NCBI RefSeq assembly: GCF_003382685.1
Contig: NZ_KZ859512.1
Span: forward strand, 28,141-92,140
DNA: 64,000 bases
Origin: Halorussus litoreus
GTDB taxonomy: Archaea; Halobacteriota; Halobacteria; Halobacteriales; Haladaptataceae
Direction: 5' to 3'
Shown in pieces: positions 49,605-58,369 of the stretch. The stretch's first letter is position 1. Each line of letters opens with the position of its first letter. The notes beneath the pieces were generated by a model. The model was not told the DNA's origin and ran no database searches. It saw only the letters and a program-made list of their open reading frames with translations. The position numbers were made by a program, and so were the translations under genes.

Positions 49605-50780
49605 TCATTCTTCGCCAGTTACGATTCTCCTACGTAAGTAGGGTGCGAGGAACGAGGCCATGGCAGCAAACACCGGGTTCCCTGTTAGATGTAGCGTGAT
49701 AGAAAAGAGCATAAATCTAAGTACCATAATCTGATAGTCCTGGGATAACGACGTGAACCACGTCCTGGCCTGTCCTGTGTTCAATATCGATTCGGCAACC
49801 AGCGCCGGAATCTCAAACACCAGTTCCGTTGAAAACGCGTCCTGATCCGGTAATGTAGCATCAACCGTTGTACCCGTTGCTCCATTGATCGAAGTGGTCG
49901 AGGAGTTGGAGGCCTCTGTTGGGGTTATCTCTGCCGTCGTTGGTGAGGCTTCTGCAACCGTCGAAGCCTGTGGAGAAGGCGAGGTTCCAGTAGCAGTCCC
50001 AGCATTGGCTGGGTGGAGTGAAGCAAGATCCGCTATTACAGGTGCGGGAAACTGTATCTCTGGCAGTGACTGGATTAATGACTCTGTAGTATGTTCCAGA
50101 ATCGCTTGGTGCTGACGATTGATGTGTGCCAGGGTCGGCGATAGGGCTGACTGGAGTACGTCAACTTGTTGATTCAACACCGGCTGCGTTACCGTCTGAA
50201 CGAGACTAGCCTGGGATTGAATCATCGGTTCGAGTAGGCTGTCCATCCCGCTGGCCGCCATGTATGTTTTTGTCGGAGGGGTAATGCTCTCCTCTATCGT
50301 CTCTCGAACTGTGTCAATGTCAAGTGGAAATGAAGGGGCCGTACGCTCAACCGGGTCTCCTACTGATTCATCTTCTACTTCATAATCCAAATAGACCGTT
50401 CCAACATACTCACGCAAAATCTGTTCAACTGGTTCATCCAGTTCAATGGTTTCGGCAGCTTCCTCCACGTCTTTCCCCACTGTGAAGAAAGCCTGACCAA
50501 GACTGGCTACTTTCGTGGACACCGTCGTTGGCGGCTCTTCAAATATCAGGCGGTAGACCGTCAGCGCTTCTCGAACATCCTCTTCTGAGTGTTCTACTTC
50601 CTCAGAAACGGATTCGATGTCCTCAAGGTCACGATAGAGTTCCCCCGCCTGCCGAATGGTTTCACACCATTCAAAAGAAACTTGTTCCCGCCGTTTTTCC
50701 CGACGATCCTCCATCTCTTCCATGAATTTCTCGAAGTCGAACTCTTTCGATTTTTCATCGGAGCGTTCCTGATCGTCCAT
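49605..50780 (-). CDS. Helical protein with HTH-like N-terminus and hydrophobic C-terminus
   Basis: A 391-aa protein. Residues 1-140 are acidic and helical with two HTH-like stretches (DIESVSEEVEHSEEDVREALTVYRLI, and GKDVEEAAETIELDEPVEQILREY). Helices with Gln/Ser runs follow (about 170-240), then a Thr/Ser/Ala-rich disordered linker (about 245-310). The end has a hydrophobic pair (about 350-385, YQIMVLRFMLFSITLHLTG and FAAMASFLAPYLRRR), maybe a membrane-inserting part. No family name is given. It is the 5' gene of the minus-strand block. Confidence 0.65.
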   Translation of the reverse strand: MDDQERSDEKSKEFDFEKFMEEMEDRREKRREQVSFEWCETIRQAGELYRDLEDIESVSEEVEHSEEDVREALTVYRLIFEEPPTTVSTKVASLGQAFFTVGKDVEEAAETIELDEPVEQILREYVGTVYLDYEVEDESVGDPVERTAPSFPLDIDTVRETIEESITPPTKTYMAASGMDSLLEPMIQSQASLVQTVTQPVLNQQVDVLQSALSPTLAHINRQHQAILEHTTESLIQSLPEIQFPAPVIADLASLHPANAGTATGTSPSPQASTVAEASPTTAEITPTEASNSSTTSINGATGTTVDATLPDQDAFSTELVFEIPALVAESILNTGQARTWFTSLSQDYQIMVLRFMLFSITLHLTGNPVFAAMASFLAPYLRRRIVTGEE

Positions 50781-50851
50781 TTATCTGTCGTTCGTAGTGC
50801 ATCACTAAAGAATCCCGATTAACCAGATGCCTTTCCTCAGATGACGACATC

Positions 50852-50974
50852 GTGACGACCTACGTGCCGACCGACAAACTTGCTGATGCACGGGCATTAG
50901 AACACGTCGAGGTCAAGGTTGTCGAGGAATACGAGCACGAGTACCTGATCTCCGTGACGGCACCGAGTACGTAG
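50852..50974 (+). CDS. Short ORF of unknown function
   Basis: A 40-aa GTG-started frame (VTTYVPTDKLADARALEH...), acidic and of protein-like composition with repeated VEVKVVEEYEHEY. It may be a real micro-gene or the tail of a lost gene. It is divergent from the 49605-50780 gene across 71 bp. Confidence 0.35.
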   Translation: MTTYVPTDKLADARALEHVEVKVVEEYEHEYLISVTAPST

Positions 50975-51529
50975 GGATACTCCCTTGGTGCAGGAGACTA
51001 GTAGCTACCTTGAACTTTATCCGAACGGGTGTCTATCGATACAAAAAATGTGATGATCTAGGTGAGAGAAACTGTTCCACTGTCTCTTGCCCGTGTAACT
51101 TGTACAAAGTAGTGTTGCTCCCCCGAATTGGTTAAAGCAAACGGGCTTAACGACGCAGGGGTGCCCCGGGATGTGAGCCCTCCGGTAATGGCTCAACGAC
51201 GTGGGGTAGCCACCACAACCTTTGGACATTGAGCGAACGGCTCAAATCGGGTGGTAGGAAGCTTTACCCCGCGTTCTGGGGTGTGTGCCACGCTGAGCGA
51301 ACACTGATCGCACGCTGGATTACCTCTGATTTATGAAAGCCGTAGCATGATGGTAGAATGGCTCATGTCCCAGCGGTTTTATCCGGGATGCCGGTGTAGC
51401 TGGCGCTACAAGCAGGGTGGATCAAGAACACAAATCGTCGTTGAGAACGGTGTGAGGCCGCCGGATTCACCGGTTTCGAAGAGAGGTGTTGGCGAACGGT
51501 GATGTGCGGGACCCCACGTGTTAGTAGGC
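50975..51529. other. Gene-free right end of the element
   Basis: Lower-GC DNA with no credible ORF. A short hairpin ACCCC-GCGTTCTG-GGGT sits at 51266-51282, and several TGAGCGAAC-type short repeats occur around 51230 and 51293. This could hold recombination arm sites or a small RNA; neither can be shown here. Confidence 0.4.
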
Positions 51530-51576
51530 TGAGCTTCCCAAGCTCATAGCCCGGGTTCAATTCCCGGCCGGCGCAT
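51530..51576 (+). repeat. attR, 47-bp copy of tRNA-Gly 3' part
   Basis: Identical to 40840-40886. It lacks the 5' half of the tRNA, so it is not a functional tRNA gene, and marks the right junction of the element with the chromosome. Confidence 0.93.
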
Positions 51577-51588
51577 CTCTACCTTCGA

Positions 51589-52314
51589 TTAGAGGATGTC
51601 GGGCAGCCCGTCGGTCTTGTTCGTTGCAGCGTGGAGCTCGGAGACGCCTTCGAAGGTCAAGAACTCGACGCGGTCGCTGATGGGGTCGAAGCCGCTCTGG
51701 CCGATCCGTTTCTCGAACTGGCTCTTTCGGGATTCGTCCGCGACGATGACGAAGTTCGCGTAGTAGTCCCGGAGGTCCAGAAACTTGTGCAGCGAGTTCT
51801 GGAAGTCCGTGGAGAACTCGACTTCGAAGAGGCTGTCGGGCATTTGGCGCTCGTTGAACCAGAGAACGTCGACCGTGCGGGCACGCCGCAGTAGTTCCTC
51901 ATACCCGAACTCGTGGATACTCTCTAGACTCCGAACGTCGCCCAACGTTCTGTCCAGAAATTCCCTGTTCTTGTCCTGGGAGGGAACCCACGTTTGAGCT
52001 CGCCGGACGTTTCCAACCTCCGCCAGCAACCCCTGAAAGTACCAGTGGTTGTACCGGTCCTGTTCCAGTTCCGAGGCGGATTCCGCGTAGACGTGCTCCG
52101 GTAACTCTTCGCGGTGATCTTCCAGCGCCCAGAGCCCCGGTCGAAGCTTGAAAAATCGGTCGTGATTCTGAACGATCCGGCGGATGCTGGCGTTCGGCGT
52201 CTTGGTCTTCCACTCGCTTCCGTCGACCTCCGGAGCGCGCTGATACAGTCGCTTCAGCGTCGCGTAGCCGTCGTTTTCCTGCATCACCTGTTCGACAGCC
52301 TCGTACTGGTACAT
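51589..52314 (-). CDS. HARE-HTH-like plus nuclease-like protein
   Basis: A 241-aa protein from the ATG at 52314 (MYQYEAVEQV). Residues 1-70 (EAVEQVMQENDGYATLKRLYQ... NASIRRIVQNHDRFFKLRPGLWALED) look like a HARE-HTH winged-helix domain. The second half (VDVLWFNERQMPDSLFEVEFSTDFQNSLHKFLDLRDYYANFVIVADES) has a D...E-x-E strand pattern as in PD-(D/E)XK-fold proteins. HARE-HTH domains are associated with chromatin and modified-DNA recognition, so a DNA modification-linked nuclease or reader is possible. It lies 13 bp outside attR and is transcribed toward it. Confidence 0.6.
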   Translation of the reverse strand: MYQYEAVEQVMQENDGYATLKRLYQRAPEVDGSEWKTKTPNASIRRIVQNHDRFFKLRPGLWALEDHREELPEHVYAESASELEQDRYNHWYFQGLLAEVGNVRRAQTWVPSQDKNREFLDRTLGDVRSLESIHEFGYEELLRRARTVDVLWFNERQMPDSLFEVEFSTDFQNSLHKFLDLRDYYANFVIVADESRKSQFEKRIGQSGFDPISDRVEFLTFEGVSELHAATNKTDGLPDIL

Positions 52315-52414
52315 TGTACTGCTCACCGAAGCCGAGAGATAAAGATCCTTGCCACCGACATCACACTGCCGGTTAGAAATCGACGACAACGTAGAAACAC
52401 TCGCGCCTCGGCAG

Positions 52415-53224
52415 TCACAACGGTTCCCGAAGCGTCCAGCGGTCGCTTCGAGGGTCCAGATTCGACGGTTCTGCCCCGCGCTCGGCTACAATTCCGGCGT
52501 GGTACAGCATCGCCTTCAGTTGGAACACGGTCGGCGAGTGATAGACGTTTCCGTCCGTCAGCTCGGCCAACTGAAGCTCACCGTCTCGGCTCAGCACTCG
52601 CTCTCTGGCGTCGTCGGTCCCTCGAACGAACAACTCGATGGCGAACGACGGGTGGCGTTCGTGGAGCCACTCGACGAGGTTCACGAGCGTCGGCTCCCTG
52701 ATCCCGTGCTCGTGCATCTCCTGGAGCTCCTCGACCAGCAGTTGGGTCGCCGGATACGCGAACACGACGCGTCGGGTCAGCTGTCCCCACGCGGGCGCGA
52801 GGTCGTAGAATCGCTGCGAACTCCCGTGCCACTCGGAGAACACCGCCAGCGCGTCCTCGACGGACCCGTACCGGTGTAGCGCGAAGCGGACGACCTCCCG
52901 GCCGAGCGGGGTCAACCGAACCCCCTCCGGCCTGTCGTCGATCAGGTTCAGGAACGCCGCGCCTCGCCGCGCGCTGTCGATCTCCCGAACCACGTCGTTG
53001 TCCATCATCAGGTCGTCGGTCGCCCCGTCGGCGTAGTGGGCGAGCGGATACCCGAGGTAGTTCTTGGGGTGGTTGAGTCCGAACGACTTGTTCGCGACGC
53101 CCTGCGCGCTCGCCTGAAATCGGATCGCCGAGGTCTCGGTGGTGGTGGGACTTCCGACGATTCGCGGCGTCTCCAGCGGTTCGACCGAGCCGTCGGTCTC
53201 GACGCCGAGCACGCCGACGTTCAA
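52415..53224 (-). CDS. Unrecognised protein with winged-helix-like parts
   Basis: A 269-aa protein, started by TTG at 53224 or GTG at 53212 (both weak). A winged-helix-like stretch is about residues 85-130 (AFLNLIDDRPEGVRLTPLGREVVRFALHRYG), and a second near the end (SPTVFQLKAMLYHAGIVAERGAEP). It lies between the HARE-like and the Nmad3-like gene in the same direction, 30 bp after the latter, so the three are probably transcribed together. The function is unknown. A DNA-recognition partner is a reasonable guess. Confidence 0.65.
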   Translation of the reverse strand: MNVGVLGVETDGSVEPLETPRIVGSPTTTETSAIRFQASAQGVANKSFGLNHPKNYLGYPLAHYADGATDDLMMDNDVVREIDSARRGAAFLNLIDDRPEGVRLTPLGREVVRFALHRYGSVEDALAVFSEWHGSSQRFYDLAPAWGQLTRRVVFAYPATQLLVEELQEMHEHGIREPTLVNLVEWLHERHPSFAIELFVRGTDDARERVLSRDGELQLAELTDGNVYHSPTVFQLKAMLYHAGIVAERGAEPSNLDPRSDRWTLREPL

Positions 53225-53254
53225 CTCGATCTGTTCAAGTATCTGTACACAGCG

Positions 53255-53962
53255 TCACTCGAATCCGTTCTCGACCAACTCCAGCAGTTCCGCCGTCTCG
53301 CGCTCGTCGAACGTCATCGGCCGTCTCCACCACGGTCCCTTGCCAGAATCGCTCGACAGTTCGGTGACGACGCGATTCGCTTCCGACCCCTGCTCGGGCG
53401 AACTCAGCGGAACTGCGGTCTCGTACAGGCCGGATTCGCCCTCGTCGCCCGCCAGCAGGACTGCGGCGTCGAACTCCTCGCGCTTGACGTGAGCGTTGTT
53501 CTCGAAGGTCGCGCGCTCGCTCGCGGACAGGGCCGCGTACGCGTCGCCGGGCACGGGGTCGCGCGCGAGGCGGAACTGGCCGACGAGGTACGCGCCCCAG
53601 TCGGGCGCGATCCACTCGCGCTCGGGCTCGCCGCGAGTCGTCAGCGTCGCGTAGAAGAGAGCGTAGTCGCCCTCGCGCAGGTCCAGCAAGGGCCGGGCCT
53701 TCACTCCGTACGGGTCTCCGTAGGTGTAGCGCTCGCACTCGGGGTACTCGGCGAACTCCGGGTCGAGGTGGACCGGTGACTCGACAGCCCCGTCCGGAAG
53801 GTCGGTTTCGAGCGAGAGGTCGGCGTAGGTCGGCACCGGCTCGGCGGTCGGCGCGTCCTCCGGGATGGGGACGAACTCGAACGAGCCGTCCGGGTGGACG
53901 GGACCACGGACGCCCGGCGCGTTCGTGTTGGCTCCGACGTTGATTGCGACTGCGCGGGGCAT
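53255..53962 (-). CDS. Nmad3-like nucleotide-modification-associated protein
   Basis: A 235-aa protein. MPRAVAINVGANTNAPGVRGPVHPDGSFEFVPIPED, YTYGDPYG and LREGDYALFYATL match the layout of the Nmad3 family (nucleotide modification associated domain), which was linked by gene context to modified DNA and phage defence. No catalytic role is proven for the family. The ATG at 53962 is fixed by the family N-terminus. It is followed by the unrecognised gene at 52415. Recognition is by pattern memory, so it carries moderate certainty. Confidence 0.6.
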   Translation of the reverse strand: MPRAVAINVGANTNAPGVRGPVHPDGSFEFVPIPEDAPTAEPVPTYADLSLETDLPDGAVESPVHLDPEFAEYPECERYTYGDPYGVKARPLLDLREGDYALFYATLTTRGEPEREWIAPDWGAYLVGQFRLARDPVPGDAYAALSASERATFENNAHVKREEFDAAVLLAGDEGESGLYETAVPLSSPEQGSEANRVVTELSSDSGKGPWWRRPMTFDERETAELLELVENGFE

Positions 53963-54030
53963 TCGAGTCGGGTCGACGACTCCGACCGAGAAAGGACTGT
54001 CGCTCCCGACGCGAAGCTCAGGAGGCCCCG

Positions 54031-54300
54031 CTACGGCGCGGCCATCGGATTGACGCAGTTCCGACAGTACGTGAATCCTGTCGCGTTTTCGGTGCCACAG
54101 CGGGGACAGACCACTACCGAGGGGTCGTCGCTGTGCGGTCGGTCGTCGGCGGCGAACTCCTCGAACGCGGCCGGGTCCCGGTTCGGCGTCGTCGAGTTGA
54201 ACAGCGGCGCGTCCTCGTCGCTCCGGAGGTAGCGGTAGATGAGCAACTGGACGAGCGAGAACGCGAGCACGTACAGCACGATCCACCCCCACACGCCCAT
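54031..54300 (-). CDS. One-TM zinc-ribbon protein
   Basis: An 89-aa protein. A membrane helix (WGWIVLYVLAFSLVQLLIYRYL, about 4-25) is followed by an acidic linker and a C-terminal zinc ribbon (VVCPRCGTENATGFTYCRNCV; two CxxC knuckles), a common haloarchaeal arrangement (DUF7577-like). The ATG at 54300 is chosen. It may be an adaptor at the membrane. Confidence 0.8.
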   Translation of the reverse strand: MGVWGWIVLYVLAFSLVQLLIYRYLRSDEDAPLFNSTTPNRDPAAFEEFAADDRPHSDDPSVVVCPRCGTENATGFTYCRNCVNPMAAP

Positions 54301-54373
54301 ATCGTGGTATAGGGTGTCATGGTACTTTGCTTTTCTGTCGGGAATTCGAGTACGGCGCGACGGCCGACCGAGC

Positions 54374-55480
54374 TTACGCCGGATGGATGCGGAGCACGCG
54401 GTCGTCCTGCGGTGCGGGCGTCCCGCGACCGTCCTGGTTGCTGGTCGTGACGTAGAGGTGGTCGTCCGGACCGGTGAAGACGGTCCGGAGGCGGCCGTAC
54501 CTGTCGTCGAGCAGACGCTCCTGTTCGACCACTTCGTCGTCGCCGTCGAACCGAACTCGCCGGAGGTGGACGCCGGCGAGCGTCCCGAAGAAGAAGTCGC
54601 CCTGCCAGTCGGCGATGGCTCCGTCGTAGAAGGTCGCGCTCCCGGGTGCAATGGTCGGGGTGTACGAGACGAGTGGGTCGGTAAATCGGTCGCCGTCGGT
54701 CGGTCCCATCACCTCGGGCCAGCCGTAGTTGCGGCCCGCGCGGAGGACGTTCACCTCGTCGTCGGTGTCCGGTCCGTGCTCGGTGCTGAAGAGGGTGTCC
54801 TCACGCCACGCGAGCCCCTGCGGGTTCCGGTGGCCGTAGGTGAACACTTCGTTGTCGAACGGGTTTTCGGGATGGGGCTCGCCGTCCGGGGTGAGCCGGA
54901 GGGTCTTCCCCGCGAGCGAGTCGACGTCCTGGGCACGCTCGCGCTCGCCCGCGTCGCCGGTCGTGACGTACAGCGCATCCTCCGGTCCGAACGCGATTCG
55001 GCCCCCGTCGTGAGTCGACCCGCCGGGAATCCCGTCGAGGACGACCGACTCGCGGGCGAACCCGTCGCTCACTCGGTGGCGGACGACCCGATTGGTGAGC
55101 TCGCCGCCGCTCCCGTCGGCGTCGCTCCGGTACGTCTGATAGGTGTACGCGAGGTCCGAATCCTCCGGATGGAACGCGAAGCCGAGTAGGCCGCCTTCCC
55201 CGCGCGGCGCAACCCGGCCGGTCAGGTCGGCGACCTCCTCCTTGAGGTCGGTCTCGGGCGAGACGCGCTGGATCCGACCGGGGCGCTCGGTGAGGTAGAG
55301 GTCGCCGTCGGGTCCGAACGCAGCGCCCCACGGGACTTCGAGGTTCATCGTCACCGTCTCGATGCGGAATCGCGGACGCTCCGTGGTCGTGGTGGGATCG
55401 CTGCCGGCCGACCGCAGACAGCCGGCGGTCCCGGTCAGTCCCGCCGCCGCCAGCGACCGAAGGTAGGAGCGCCGCTCCAT
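54374..55480 (-). CDS. PQQ-dependent sugar dehydrogenase-like lipoprotein
   Basis: A 368-aa secreted lipoprotein: signal MERRSYLRSLAAAGLTGTAGC with lipobox Cys near residue 21, then a six-bladed beta-propeller of the GDH/sorbosone dehydrogenase family (VPWGAAFGPDGDLYLTERPGRI, GEGGLLGFAFHPE, STHDGGRIAFGPEDALYVTTGDAG, SLAGKTLRLTPDG, YGHRNPQGLAWRED, LFSTEHGPD). The conserved His of the active site appears in STHDGG. It should oxidise aldose sugars with PQQ or a related cofactor. The ATG at 55480 starts the signal. Confidence 0.9.
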   Translation of the reverse strand: MERRSYLRSLAAAGLTGTAGCLRSAGSDPTTTTERPRFRIETVTMNLEVPWGAAFGPDGDLYLTERPGRIQRVSPETDLKEEVADLTGRVAPRGEGGLLGFAFHPEDSDLAYTYQTYRSDADGSGGELTNRVVRHRVSDGFARESVVLDGIPGGSTHDGGRIAFGPEDALYVTTGDAGERERAQDVDSLAGKTLRLTPDGEPHPENPFDNEVFTYGHRNPQGLAWREDTLFSTEHGPDTDDEVNVLRAGRNYGWPEVMGPTDGDRFTDPLVSYTPTIAPGSATFYDGAIADWQGDFFFGTLAGVHLRRVRFDGDDEVVEQERLLDDRYGRLRTVFTGPDDHLYVTTSNQDGRGTPAPQDDRVLRIHPA

Positions 55481-55674
55481 GCTCGGTCGAACGACAGCCC
55501 GGGAGAAAAGTAGCGTGGTTTCCGAGCGAAACGGGTCGCCAGAACTGTCACGAGCCGTCCGAAGGGGACCAAACGGACGGCGACGCGACGCAGGGGTGCG
55601 GTGGTGGGAGTCGCGGCGGCGGGGAGTCGCGGCGGTGGGACGCGGAATCGCCGCGACGGGGGTCGTGTCGGACG

Positions 55675-55926
55675 TTACGCGGGAGCGACGCGCCACGTGG
55701 TCGCGCTCGTGTACGACCACTTCTCGATCTCGAGGTCGGTCGCGGAGTCTTTGAGCTTCACCATGAGTGCGCCGATCTCCTTGGCGGACAGTTCGACCTC
55801 GTCGGCGATGAACTTGCTCTTGAAGTACATCTCGCCGTCGTCGGCCTTCTGCCGGAGGAACTGCTTGAGCCGCTGTTCCTTCGACCGCGGTTCGGGCGCA
55901 TCGGAGGGCTTCGTAGTTGCGCTCAT
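55675..55926 (-). CDS. DUF7123 family protein
   Basis: An 83-aa helical protein (KEQRLKQFLRQKADDGEMYFKSKFIADEVELSAKEIGALMVKLKDSATDLEIEKWSYTSATTWRV), a winged-helix-like small family widespread in haloarchaea. The end (WRVAPA) is the family end. The ATG at 55926 is chosen. Its conservation suggests a transcription-linked role, which is not proven. Confidence 0.85.
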   Translation of the reverse strand: MSATTKPSDAPEPRSKEQRLKQFLRQKADDGEMYFKSKFIADEVELSAKEIGALMVKLKDSATDLEIEKWSYTSATTWRVAPA

Positions 55927-56263
55927 CGTCGTTTCGGCGTAGGCGTCGGGGGATGATATAAAGGGGCGACGATTAGGATGGTTTTCCGCCGATTTCCATA
56001 ATGAAAACAACAAGACGACGGAAAATGAGATGAAAATGACTTTTCACGACGTTTTCTGAGAGCCCTTTATCGTTCAAAAACGTCTCTAAGTCTTTGTTTC
56101 GCCACTATCGTCCCTGTGGCCCTTCGGCTTGCGAGCGTCTGACATGGTTGAGGGGTGACGGTTCGGATTCAGGCCGCGGTCGGCGTTTGGTGGGGGTGTA
56201 CGGAGAACTAAGCGATCACGGCGACCAGCGAGGCGTTGCGCTACGTGCGCTCGCGCACCCGGA

Positions 56264-57112
56264 CTACGAGCGCTCGTGGACCCAGAACTGCTCGTCGGTC
56301 GTGACCTCCTTCTTGAATATCGGGACCTCCTCCTTCAGGCGGTCGATGCCGTCCTCGACCGTTCGGAACGCCTCCCCGCGGTGGCCCGCGAGCACCACGA
56401 CGAACACGATGTCCTCGCCGTACTCGATGACGCCGGTCCGGTGGTGCATCACCACCTCGAAGACGCCGTCGCGTTCCTCCAACTCCGCGGCGAGCGCTTC
56501 CATCCGCTCCTCGGCGACGCCCTCGTACTTCTCGAACTCGAGTCGCTCGGTGGGTTCGTCCTCGGGCTCGTCCTTCGCGCGGACTCGACCGGTGAACGTG
56601 GCGATAGCGCCGGAGTACGGCGCGTCCTCCGAGCGCTTCGCTTCCGCGACCAGCGATTCGAGCGTCTCGTACGGTTCGGTGGCGTCGAGTTTCGCACGGA
56701 CCTCGGCGGGGTCCACGTCGGCGGGACCGTCTTCGGCTACCAGCGTCTCGCCGCTCGGAACTTCGCCCCCAAGATCCCCGCCGCTCCGGTCCTCGTCCAC
56801 GACCACCCGCGGCGCGTCCGCGTCTGGGAATCCGATGAGGATCGCGTAGTCGTAGTCGGGCGCGAGGTCGTCGAGCAGGTCCGAGACCGACCGGTCCCGA
56901 CCGCTCGCCCGCCAGCCGTCCGCCGCGACCTCGTACGTCGCCGTTTCGGGGGCGTCGTGGACCGTCGCGCTCTCGGGCGCATCGCGGGCCGAGTCACCGG
57001 CTTCTGCTCGACGCAGTACCGCGACCCGGCCGTCCCTGCCGAGGTGGCTCGCGAGTCGGTCGGTGACCGTCCGCGTCGCGGCGTCCGCGCCGACGACGCT
57101 CAGTACGTGCAT
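56264..57112 (-). CDS. MobB-MoaE fusion (molybdopterin synthase large subunit)
   Basis: A 282-aa fusion. The first about 130 residues resemble MobB without a clear P-loop (MHVLSVVGADAATRTVTDRLASHLG, RRAEAGDSA). The C-terminal part (about 140-282) is MoaE: GAIATFTGRVR, LEFEKYEGVAEERMEALAAELE, VVMHHRTGVIEYGEDIVFVVVLAGHRGEAFRTVEDGIDRLKEEVPIFKKEV. MoaE with MoaD sulfurates precursor Z in molybdenum cofactor synthesis, needed by nitrate and DMSO reductases. This fusion is common in haloarchaea. The GTP-binding part may be inactive. Confidence 0.9.
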   Translation of the reverse strand: MHVLSVVGADAATRTVTDRLASHLGRDGRVAVLRRAEAGDSARDAPESATVHDAPETATYEVAADGWRASGRDRSVSDLLDDLAPDYDYAILIGFPDADAPRVVVDEDRSGGDLGGEVPSGETLVAEDGPADVDPAEVRAKLDATEPYETLESLVAEAKRSEDAPYSGAIATFTGRVRAKDEPEDEPTERLEFEKYEGVAEERMEALAAELEERDGVFEVVMHHRTGVIEYGEDIVFVVVLAGHRGEAFRTVEDGIDRLKEEVPIFKKEVTTDEQFWVHERS

Positions 57113-57245
57113 ACGCCGTCTTTGGTCGGGACCGCGCTTGTAGGCTTCGGTGACTCGCTTTTTCTCGGTGAACGATAACTCTCCACATACCTCGAACTTC
57201 CGTCTTCGGTGGCTTCAAGCCCCGACCCGCCGTCTGTCGGAGTCG

Positions 57246-58289
57246 ATGGGCGTAGATCTCGGGGACGCGCGATCGGTGGCCGTCGGGTTCGCCACCGGTA
57301 TCGTCGTCCTGCTGGCGCTGTACGCGTTCGTCGGCCTCGACAAGGTGGTGGCCGCGCTCTCGCGAGCCGATCCCGTGCTGATCGCCGCCGCGTGCGTCGC
57401 GTCGGTCGCGTGGCTGTTCGCGTGGGCGATGGCGCTCCGGACCGTGCTCGGGGTCATCGCGGTCAAGGTGTCGGTCCTGCGGGCGTTCATGCTGTTCGCG
57501 GGCGCGACGTTCGCTAACAACGTCACCCCGTTCGGACAGGCCGGGGGCGAGCCGTTCAGCGCGCTGCTCGTCTCGCGCACCACCGGGACCGAGTACGAGA
57601 ACGGCCTCGCAGCGGTCGCGAGCGTCGACACCCTCAACTTCGTCCCCTCCATCTCCTTCGCGCTGGTCGGCGTGGGCTACTACGCCACGGCGTTCACGGT
57701 GGGCGACAGGGTCGAGGTGGCCGCGGTCTCGCTCGCCGCGCTGGCGCTCGCGGTCCCGGTCGCGGTGTACCTCGGCTGGCACAACCGGAACCGGGTCGCG
57801 GACTTCGCCGTGGCGGCTATCGTTCCGGCTGCTCGGACGATCGGCCGGGTCGTCCCGCGCGTCCAGCCGCCAGCTGAAGCCGACCTCCGGCACCGCATCG
57901 AGGGCTTCTTCGGCGCGCTGGAGCGCGTGGCGGGCGACCGCCACCAGCTCGCGCTCGCGCTGTCGTTCTCGGCGCTCGGTTGGCTTCTGCTGGCCGTCTC
58001 GCTGTGGCTCTCCCTGCTTGCGCTCGGCCACGCGGTCCCCTTCGCCGCCGCGCTGTTCATCGTTCCGCTCGGGAGCGTCGCGAGCGTCACGCCCCTGCCC
58101 GGCGGACTCGGCGGCGTGGAGGCCGCGCTGGTGCTGCTCATCGTTCCGGTCACCGGCGTCGACACCGGGATCGCGGGCGCCGCGGCGCTGATCCATCGCG
58201 GGGCGACCTACTGGCTCCCCATCCTGCTCGGTGGGAGCGCGACCGCCATGCTCGAGGCTGACAACGTCGTCGAGTCCGCGAGCGATTGA
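57246..58289 (+). CDS. Flippase-like UPF0104/YbhN-type membrane protein
   Basis: A 347-aa polytopic protein with about eight helices of the lysylphosphatidylglycerol-synthase TM-region family (AglD-like flippase domain). Conserved parts are RAFMLFAGATFANNVTPFGQAGGEPFSALLVSR and PLGSVASVTPLPGGLGGVEAALVLLIVP. It probably moves a lipid-linked substrate. No enzyme domain is fused. The ATG at 57246 (MGVDLGDARS) is chosen over 57150. It is divergent from the MobB-MoaE gene. Confidence 0.88.
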   Translation: MGVDLGDARSVAVGFATGIVVLLALYAFVGLDKVVAALSRADPVLIAAACVASVAWLFAWAMALRTVLGVIAVKVSVLRAFMLFAGATFANNVTPFGQAGGEPFSALLVSRTTGTEYENGLAAVASVDTLNFVPSISFALVGVGYYATAFTVGDRVEVAAVSLAALALAVPVAVYLGWHNRNRVADFAVAAIVPAARTIGRVVPRVQPPAEADLRHRIEGFFGALERVAGDRHQLALALSFSALGWLLLAVSLWLSLLALGHAVPFAAALFIVPLGSVASVTPLPGGLGGVEAALVLLIVPVTGVDTGIAGAAALIHRGATYWLPILLGGSATAMLEADNVVESASD

Positions 58290-58369
58290 CCGGTGCGAGC
58301 GGACGGAAACGGGGCGCACGGTCGGACGCTAACGATGCCTTTAAACGCCGCGACCGGGAATTCGTGGGT

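Larger units (their letters stand above)
40840..51576. mobile_element. Integrative element in tRNA-Gly, about 10.7 kb
   Basis: It is bounded by the 47-bp attL and attR repeats. It encodes, in order, a tyrosine recombinase, small zinc-ribbon and DNA-binding-like proteins, a train of overlapping micro-genes (42750-44200), a cytosine-5 DNA methyltransferase, and then an opposite-strand block of about five genes (45446-50780) of lower GC and unrecognised function. No capsid, terminase or replication initiator is recognised, so it looks like a non-viral integrative element or a virus satellite with a defence-like cargo. Confidence 0.9.

Noticed and set aside
51260-51290. An IS200/IS605-type end or omega-RNA-like hairpin (ACCCCGCGTTCTGGGGT)
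   Set aside because: There is only a short stem, no TnpA or TnpB remnant, and no second end. It is not enough to call an insertion sequence.
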